Origin: Candidatus Coatesiibacteriota bacterium
GTDB taxonomy: Bacteria; RBG-13-66-14
Assembly: GCA_014728185.1 (NCBI GenBank)
Contig: WJMB01000134.1
Coordinates: 1-10,451, forward strand
Length of the DNA: 10,451 bases
Direction: 5' to 3'
Below are positions 5,854 to 10,451 of the stretch, piece by piece. Position 1 is the first letter of the stretch; each line of letters starts with the position of its first letter. Below the pieces are notes generated by a model that did no database searches, was not told the DNA's origin, and saw only the letters and a list, made by a program, of their open reading frames with translations. A program made the position numbers and the translations under genes.

Positions 5854-7287
5854 TTGTCCAAGCAGCCGACCCTCGCCACGATCACCCGCTACGTCAAGGA
5901 GCATCTCCACTTCCTGGCCGATTTCCGCCGCTGGCGGCTTAAACCCGCGGTGCTGCGCACGACACCGGTTAAGGTTGACATCCTCTGGCATCAGCCCCCT
6001 CAGACCCATCTATTATTGGGCCTGGGTGAGGGGCTGCTATTCTATCTCCCGCTGTTGCTCTCAACGGAGCGGATCAAGGCCTTGGGCGACGGAATCGAAA
6101 TCGAGCTGGACCAGGAGCGCTGGCGCATCTACGATCCCTACCACGAGGGCGCGGCGTTCCAGGCTCTGCTGCGCGCGGTTCAGAGCGGCAACGCGGGACG
6201 ACTGAGCCTGGATCTGCCGGGGATGGGCCATTACGCGCGGGCGGCGCGCAATCCCCTGGTCGGACTGCGCACGGCACGCATCGAACCCCTTCTCGACGAG
6301 GGAAGCGAGCCGAGCAGCAACTACCTTTACAAGCTCAACCTGCGCAGCGACTCGAGCCGAGTCGAGTGCATTCTCAAGCGGTATCTACCCCGAGACAAGC
6401 CCGAGGCCGGAGAGCGGGAGTGGCGCCTGGCGACGACGCTCTCCAGCGAGCTGGTGCCCCGACCCCTGGGCCGGCTGCGGGACACCCGCACCGATTTGAC
6501 TCTCGGTGGTTTCTACGAGCTGGTGGAGGGCGAAGAGGTCGGTGCGCTGATCTGGGGGCAGATGGAGCGTCTAGGTAAGGACCCCTTCCGCTCGGTACTG
6601 GCCCGCCTGCGTGTGATCTTCGGCAAGGCTCTGCACACCTTGGCGGCGCTGTACAATCAGCTCGACGCCAAGCTCAGCGGGGGGTGCGATCGCGGCGAGG
6701 TTGTCGCGGCGCTGGTGGAGAAGGCCCGCGGCGACTTCCAGACGGTCAAGCGCTTCCATCCCAACGCCCAGTCGTTCCAGCGCACCCTGGACAAACTGGA
6801 AGAGTATGCGGAGTCCGGAGCTTACCACGGTCCGCGGCCGATCCACGGCGACCTGATGTGGCGGCAGATCCTCTGGCGCAACGCCCCCTCGACAATACCA
6901 GTGGCTCCCCCCGGGGAGGTGCCGGGGCGTTTGACCCTGCTGGATACGGAGTCCTGGCGCTGGGGTTTCCTCGAGGAGGACCTGGCCGGCCTGTCCGCCG
7001 CCAACAACTTCATGCTACAGCGCCTGGGGCACGCCGATTACGCCCCTGGTGTCTTCGCCGCCCTGTGGCACGCCGCCGTCGAGCAGCTCGGCGGCCACGG
7101 CGAGACCGCCCAACTGACCGACGTCAAACCGCTGCTTAGCCTGGTGCGCCTGCGCCACCTCCACGACGCCGCCTACTACACGTTGGCCAAGAGCCGCCAG
7201 TTGGTCAAGAGTGAGGAATACGAGGGCTTTGTTCGCAACAGCCTGGCCATGGCCGGTCTTTCCCGGAAGGAGTTCGATGGCCCCTAA
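5854..7287 (+). CDS. maltokinase-like / aminoglycoside-phosphotransferase-fold kinase
   Basis: The protein has 477 residues from the TTG start, close to the usual maltokinase length (about 450). Its architecture looks like maltokinase: an N-terminal cap region (about 20-130, with LLLGLGEGLLFYLPLLLS), then an APH/choline-kinase-type kinase fold. Visible kinase elements are RIEPLLDEGSEPSSNYLYKL (the position of the family's EQSNTS nucleotide loop), K175 in ECILKRYLP (ATP-binding Lys), an acidic helix (EAGEREWRL), the catalytic loop IHGDLMWRQIL (H331, D333, Q338, with Gln in place of the APH Asn as in maltokinases) and the metal-binding LLDTES (D364). Maltokinase makes maltose 1-phosphate for GlgE glucan synthesis, but no GlgE, trehalose synthase or glycogen gene is nearby. 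The LLDTES block also differs from the maltokinase DFEGEP, so the substrate is uncertain. The end overlaps the next gene by 11 bp. Confidence 0.72.
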   Translation: MSKQPTLATITRYVKEHLHFLADFRRWRLKPAVLRTTPVKVDILWHQPPQTHLLLGLGEGLLFYLPLLLSTERIKALGDGIEIELDQERWRIYDPYHEGAAFQALLRAVQSGNAGRLSLDLPGMGHYARAARNPLVGLRTARIEPLLDEGSEPSSNYLYKLNLRSDSSRVECILKRYLPRDKPEAGEREWRLATTLSSELVPRPLGRLRDTRTDLTLGGFYELVEGEEVGALIWGQMERLGKDPFRSVLARLRVIFGKALHTLAALYNQLDAKLSGGCDRGEVVAALVEKARGDFQTVKRFHPNAQSFQRTLDKLEEYAESGAYHGPRPIHGDLMWRQILWRNAPSTIPVAPPGEVPGRLTLLDTESWRWGFLEEDLAGLSAANNFMLQRLGHADYAPGVFAALWHAAVEQLGGHGETAQLTDVKPLLSLVRLRHLHDAAYYTLAKSRQLVKSEEYEGFVRNSLAMAGLSRKEFDGP

Positions 7288-8200
7288 AGCGTGGCTAATC
7301 CTGGCCGCCCTGCTGTTGATCTGTACGCCCCTCTGGGCCTCCGAGGATCACGACGAGGGCGACGACCCCCAGGCGCCCCTGCGACTGGCCGTGATGGGCC
7401 TGCTGATCCTGGGCGGCGGGGTCCTGCTGGCTCGCAAACTGGCGCAGCGCTGGATCCGCATCGTCTGGGGCCTGGTGGTGACCGGCCTCTTCGGCTTCCT
7501 GCTCATCCAGCACCCCAGCCTGGTTTCCAGCGTCTGGAAACCGGCGGCCTATCTGGTTCAGAGTGGAGACGTCCCCGGCGAGGCCCTGTTCTATCTGGGC
7601 TTGTTCTTCGCCGCCAGCCTGCTCTTCGCCAAATCGATCTGCGGGCTGACCTGCCACGTCGGCGGTCTGCAGGAGTCCCTCTACTGGCTGGCCCGACCGC
7701 TGCGTGAGAAGCTGGGGCTCAAGCGGCCCTTGCGGCTGCCGGCCTGGCTGACCCTGACGACCCGGCTGCTCTTCCTGGTTCTCTTCGTCGTCTTTTTGCT
7801 GTCCCTGGGCTACAACCTGCTGCGCCAGGTGAACGCCTTCCACATCTTCGCCGGTCACGGCGAGTGGGACTGGGTGCTCGGTGTGCTGGCCGGTGCGATC
7901 TTCCTGGCCTCGCTCGTCGTCTACCGCCCCTGGTGCAACCTGCTCTGCCCCTTCGGCCTGGTCAGTTGGCTGGCCGAGCGGCTGGGCGTCGTCGGCATCC
8001 ACATCGACCGCACGCTCTGCATCGATTGCGGGCGCTGCGTCGATGAGGCACCCTGCAGCGCGATGAAGCGCATCTATCACCGGCGCGGAGTCCCCGGCGA
8101 CTGTTTCCTGTGCGGGCGCTGCGTCGAGGTATGCCCCGTCGACGCCGTGGTGCCGAGCATCAAGGATCGAAAGAAACCGGTGAAACCCGAAACGAGGTAG
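7277..8200 (+). CDS. membrane-anchored 4Fe-4S ferredoxin-type electron-transfer protein (NapH/polyferredoxin-like)
   Basis: The protein has 307 residues. The start ATG 7277 has AAGGAG five bases upstream; a longer in-frame reading from 7211 is rejected because it would lie inside the kinase gene. Residues 1-21 look like a signal peptide or signal anchor (MAPKAWLILAALLLICTPLWA), followed by an acidic stretch SEDHDEGDD. About five hydrophobic membrane segments follow (near 36-56, 60-78, 102-120, 160-182 and 199-217). Two Cys pairs sit at membrane ends, CGLTC (122, 126) and WCNLLCP (220, 224), as in NapH/YccM-type quinol-linked ferredoxins. Two cluster motifs end the protein: C248-x2-C251-x2-C254-x5-C260 and C276-x2-C279-x2-C282-x3-C286-P. 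The first has a longer last gap than the standard x3. The protein probably moves electrons between the quinone pool and a soluble partner, but no partner enzyme is in the window. Confidence 0.8.
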   Translation: MAPKAWLILAALLLICTPLWASEDHDEGDDPQAPLRLAVMGLLILGGGVLLARKLAQRWIRIVWGLVVTGLFGFLLIQHPSLVSSVWKPAAYLVQSGDVPGEALFYLGLFFAASLLFAKSICGLTCHVGGLQESLYWLARPLREKLGLKRPLRLPAWLTLTTRLLFLVLFVVFLLSLGYNLLRQVNAFHIFAGHGEWDWVLGVLAGAIFLASLVVYRPWCNLLCPFGLVSWLAERLGVVGIHIDRTLCIDCGRCVDEAPCSAMKRIYHRRGVPGDCFLCGRCVEVCPVDAVVPSIKDRKKPVKPETR

Positions 8201-8205
8201 GCAAG

Positions 8206-8246
8206 CCCCGGCGGACCGCAGCGGTGGGGTCAGGGGACCAGTCCCC
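8206..8246. other. GC-rich hairpins between convergent genes, possible transcription end
   Basis: The 81-bp gap between the Fe-S gene and the acyl-CoA synthetase holds two short foldback elements: CCCC (8206-8209) with GGGG (8226-8229) around ACCG-CAG-CGGT, and GGGGA (8233-8237) with TCCCC (8242-8246). Neither has a U-tract, so these are not textbook intrinsic terminators. They could still help to end or stabilise the two converging messages. Confidence 0.35.
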
Positions 8247-8281
8247 GCTGTCTGTGCTGATTCCCGTTGTCTACAATCGTC

Positions 8282-10126
8282 CTAGCCCCGGGCCTCGTCC
8301 AGGTCGACCAGAAAGCGGCGGATCTTGCGGGTCGAGGTCATGGGGAACGATTCGCTGCGTAGGTAGAGGTGCTTGATGTGCTTGTAGGAGGCCAACTGCC
8401 GGTTGATCCGGTCCACCTCGGCCCCGATAATCTTCCGGGCGTAGGCCTCGTCGACCTCGACGCCGGCGGGCGCCGTCTCGCGCAGCGCTTCGTAGTCGGG
8501 CACCACCAGCAGCACCACGTCCTCGCGCGTCGAATCGGGTATCTTGCGCCCCAGCACGATGTACTCGCCCACGGCCGGGCAGTCGGAGAAGCGCTCCTCC
8601 AGCTCCTCGGGGTAGACGTTCTTGCCCGCCGCGGTGACGATGACGTTCTTCAGCCGCCCCGAGATGCGCACCCGATCGTCGGGGCCGATCCAGCCAATGT
8701 CCCCGGTGCGGAACCACTTCGCGAACCAGTGCGGCTTCTCCGCCTTGATCCGCTCAAGCTCCGGCCCGGCCTGGTAGAGCCGTCGTCCATCGGCCCGGGG
8801 CTCGACCTTTGGAATCTCCATCTCGAAGAAGGCCCGCTCGTTGGCCGCCGGGTTGTCCAGGTAACCCGTGGTAACCTGGGGACCTCGGATGCAAAGCTCG
8901 CCCTCGCCGGCCTCGTTGGGACTGTCGATGTAAAGCTCGGTGGCGTAGAAGATCGGTCCGATGGAGTCCGGGGCGACCAGGCGCTCGCCGTTGTAGTTGA
9001 GGTTCGTCGTCGGGCTGCACTCGGTCAGGCCGTAGCCCATCACGCAGAGAATGCCCAGGCGCTCGAATCCTCGGGCGATCTCCGGCGCCAGGGCCGCCGC
9101 CCCGGAGACGAACATCCGCACCTCGCCCAGCCCCGCCTTCTCACGCAGGCTTTTGAACAGCCCCTTGCCCCAACGGGCGCCGAACAGCCGCCCGAAGCGC
9201 TCCAGGCCGAAGAGCAGCCCCAGCACCAGACGCTTGAAGAGGGGCAGCGCCTTCAGCTTGCCGCGGATGCCCTTGTACAGCTTCTCGAAGAGCAGCGGCA
9301 CGCCGAGCATCATCGTGATCCCGCCCTCGCGCATGTCGCGCAGCAGGTCGCGGCTGTTCAGGCTCCGAGCGTAGAGGATCCGTGCGCCCCCGTGCAACTG
9401 GTTGAAGAACCCGCAGGTGCACTCGAAGGTGTGGAACAGCGGCAGCACCGAGAGGAAAGTGTCCAGCGGACCCGTGTACATCGCGTAGTGGAGCTGCTTG
9501 AGGTTGAAGGCCACGTTGCGGTGCAGCAGGCGCACCGTCTTGCTAGAGCCCGTCGTCCCCGAGGTGTAGAGGATCGCCAGCTCGTCCTCGGGCTCCGGCT
9601 CCTCGGGCGGTCGCTTAGCCGCCGGCGGCGCGACGTCGGGGTCCACCAGATCCCAGACGTCCAGCTCGATCACCCGTTTGAGCTTGGGAAACTCCCCCCG
9701 CCGGGTCTCCACGTTCTCGGCGACCTTGCTCTCGCAGATCAACACCCGCACGCCGCTCTTCTCGATGATCGCCCCGTACTCCGCCGGAGTCAGCAGGTGG
9801 TCGATGGGCACCGCGACCATCCCGCCGACAACCACACCGCAGTAGGCGATGGGCCAGCCCGGCCTGTTCGCCGACAGCAGGCCCACCCGGTCGCCCTTCC
9901 TCAACCCCAGATCGCGCAGGTGGGCCGCGATCGCCAGAACCCGGGCCGTGAAGCCCCGGCCGTCGATCGACTTAAGCTCGTCGTTCTCACCGTAACGCCC
10001 CAGCAAGAAGGGTTCTTCGGGCCAGCGTTCGGCCCGGGCGTAGACCAGCTCGGCGATAGTCCGTGGGAAGCTCTCGGCGCCGGGACGGTATTCCCCGCCG
10101 GGTCGGATGAAACGTTTGTCGGCCAT
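8282..10126 (-). CDS. AMP-forming long-chain acyl-CoA synthetase (fatty-acid CoA ligase)
   Basis: The 614-residue protein is an ANL-superfamily adenylating enzyme, most like long-chain acyl-CoA synthetases. These activate a fatty acid with ATP to acyl-AMP and then to acyl-CoA, usually at the inner face of the membrane. The start ATG 10126 has GGAGGAG just upstream. Landmarks: the ATP loop ILYTSGTTGSSKTV (about 185-198), SVLPLFHTFE (226-235), MFVSGAAALAPEI (338-350), MGYGLTECSPTT (363-374, motif A5), WFRTGDIG (471-478), RISGRLKNVIVTAAGKNVYPEELEE (487-511, hinge and A8 region) and MTSTRKIRR (596-604), with K601 as the likely catalytic Lys of motif A10. Two departures stand out: the loop has S and T where the family has P and G (SSKTV for xPKGV), and about 35 extra residues lie between FFEMEIPK and WFRTGD. 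The long-chain specificity is inferred from overall pattern only. Confidence 0.9.
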   Translation of the reverse strand: MADKRFIRPGGEYRPGAESFPRTIAELVYARAERWPEEPFLLGRYGENDELKSIDGRGFTARVLAIAAHLRDLGLRKGDRVGLLSANRPGWPIAYCGVVVGGMVAVPIDHLLTPAEYGAIIEKSGVRVLICESKVAENVETRRGEFPKLKRVIELDVWDLVDPDVAPPAAKRPPEEPEPEDELAILYTSGTTGSSKTVRLLHRNVAFNLKQLHYAMYTGPLDTFLSVLPLFHTFECTCGFFNQLHGGARILYARSLNSRDLLRDMREGGITMMLGVPLLFEKLYKGIRGKLKALPLFKRLVLGLLFGLERFGRLFGARWGKGLFKSLREKAGLGEVRMFVSGAAALAPEIARGFERLGILCVMGYGLTECSPTTNLNYNGERLVAPDSIGPIFYATELYIDSPNEAGEGELCIRGPQVTTGYLDNPAANERAFFEMEIPKVEPRADGRRLYQAGPELERIKAEKPHWFAKWFRTGDIGWIGPDDRVRISGRLKNVIVTAAGKNVYPEELEERFSDCPAVGEYIVLGRKIPDSTREDVVLLVVPDYEALRETAPAGVEVDEAYARKIIGAEVDRINRQLASYKHIKHLYLRSESFPMTSTRKIRRFLVDLDEARG

Positions 10127-10173
10127 CGGACTCCTCCAAGTGCGGGTTTGCGCAGGACTTGAGCGACCCGTTT

Positions 10174-10202
10174 ATTTTAAGACACCCCCCCGCCCGGCGC
10201 AA
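10174..10202 (-). promoter_or_regulatory. candidate promoter of the acyl-CoA synthetase gene
   Basis: On the minus strand TAAAAT (10179-10174) is a good -10 box, with TTGCGC (10202-10197) 17 bases further upstream as a poor -35. It would give a leader of about 40 nt before the ATG at 10126. Only the -10 is convincing. Confidence 0.35.
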
Positions 10203-10206
10203 TGGA

Positions 10207-10239
10207 CAAGGGGGGTTGCGTTATGAATGCCCCTCCTTG
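10207..10239. repeat. small hairpin at the composition boundary
   Basis: CAAGG (10207-10211) pairs with CCTTG (10235-10239), and GGGG (10212-10215) pairs with CCCC (10230-10233) with one bulged T, over a 14-nt loop. It sits just where GC content drops and before the promoter of the terminal partial gene. It could mark the end of a mobile element or be a chance palindrome; no U-tract follows. Confidence 0.35.
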
Positions 10240-10315
10240 ATGCCTTCGTGATTTTGAGCAATTCTTCATGGGATCGTATACCTTATTCGGACCGGCATCT
10301 GTATGTAACGTGCTG

Positions 10316-10344
10316 TTAACATACGGGATGGGCTGTGTTATTCT
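10316..10344 (+). promoter_or_regulatory. promoter of the terminal partial gene
   Basis: TTAACA (10316-10321, five of six -35 consensus bases) and TATTCT (10339-10344, four of six -10 bases) are spaced by exactly 17 bases. Transcription would start near 10351, giving a very short leader before GTG 10368. The -35 lies in the right arm of the inverted repeat 10301-10324, which could act as an operator. Confidence 0.5.
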
Positions 10345-10367
10345 GTCACAAAAAGGGGGGTCAAAAA

Positions 10368-10451
10368 GTGGCAGAAAACCAAGCAACCGACCGGCACATT
10401 AGTTGCCCAAAATGTAACCATAGGGCGCACTATAAGTTGGCCGATGGCAGA
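10368..10451 (+). CDS. zinc-ribbon protein, N-terminal 28 residues (possible IS1595-type transposase; continues outside window)
   Basis: A reading frame starts at GTG 10368 and stays open to the window edge. AAGGGGGG (10353-10360) lies 7 bases upstream as a good ribosome-binding site. The 28 residues include HISCPKCNHRAHYKLADGR. The CPKC pair followed by YKL-DGR is the usual opening of a zinc ribbon at the N-terminus of IS1595/InsA-like transposases, although other zinc-ribbon proteins share it. The codons (AAC, CAA, ATT, AGT, AAA, TGT) are clearly more A/T-rich than in the neighbouring genes, which fits recently acquired DNA. With only 28 residues the family call is tentative. Confidence 0.5.
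   Translation, partial: MAENQATDRHISCPKCNHRAHYKLADGR

Noticed and set aside
5854..7287. Antibiotic-resistance aminoglycoside phosphotransferase
   Set aside because: The fold motif is shared, but the N-terminal cap, the Gln in the catalytic loop (HGDLMWRQ) and the length fit maltokinase-like proteins better.
8369..10162. 597-codon open frame on the plus strand opposite the acyl-CoA synthetase
   Set aside because: This is also an antisense shadow caused by high GC. The minus strand has all ANL-family motifs and a good ribosome-binding site; the plus-strand product looks like nothing known.

Overview
The window is about 10.5 kb of GC-rich bacterial chromosome (roughly 65% G+C by eye) with tightly packed, mostly metabolic or informational genes. 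The upstream gene's last 19-residue signal peptide and a beta-barrel-like protein ending in Phe point to a diderm (outer-membrane-bearing) bacterium. A MiaB-type tRNA thiotransferase and an AMP-forming acyl-CoA synthetase fit an ordinary bacterium, but a GatE-type (archaeal-style) tRNA amidotransferase subunit does not fit a textbook one. GC content, gene style and GatE together suggest one of the uncultured GC-rich candidate phyla (Coatesbacteria would be my guess). That placement is inference only.

Layout, left to right. (1) Plus strand, 1-1611: the 3' part of miaB overlaps a secreted, probably outer-membrane beta-barrel protein. The pair ends in a long hairpin (1642-1712) followed by a bidirectional terminator (about 1734-1766). 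(2) Minus strand, 5417 down to 1784: gatE leads a two-gene unit with a 4-bp ATGA overlap to a GNAT acetyltransferase that carries a thioredoxin-like/YoaP-like tail. A terminator at 2562-2586 separates this unit from a TPR-repeat protein. (3) A 345-bp divergent intergenic region (5418-5763) holds a perfect 28-bp inverted repeat around a 43-nt loop. (4) Plus strand, 5764-8200: a near-consensus sigma-70 promoter drives a maltokinase-like kinase that begins with TTG and overlaps a membrane-anchored 4Fe-4S electron-transfer protein. (5) Minus strand, 10126-8282: a long-chain acyl-CoA synthetase-type enzyme. (6) From about 10204 to the end the base composition drops. A promoter and GTG start lead into the first 28 codons of a zinc-ribbon protein that resembles an IS1595-type transposase N-terminus.

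The genes do not form one obvious pathway. The most unusual pieces are the bacterial GatE without a neighbouring GatD, its translational coupling to a two-domain acetyltransferase, the kinase plus Fe-S protein operon, and two long intergenic hairpins that share a 12-nt motif (GCAAGAA-N-CGTG). I do not see a complete defence, CRISPR, secretion or biosynthetic system here, and no tRNA or rRNA gene was recognised.
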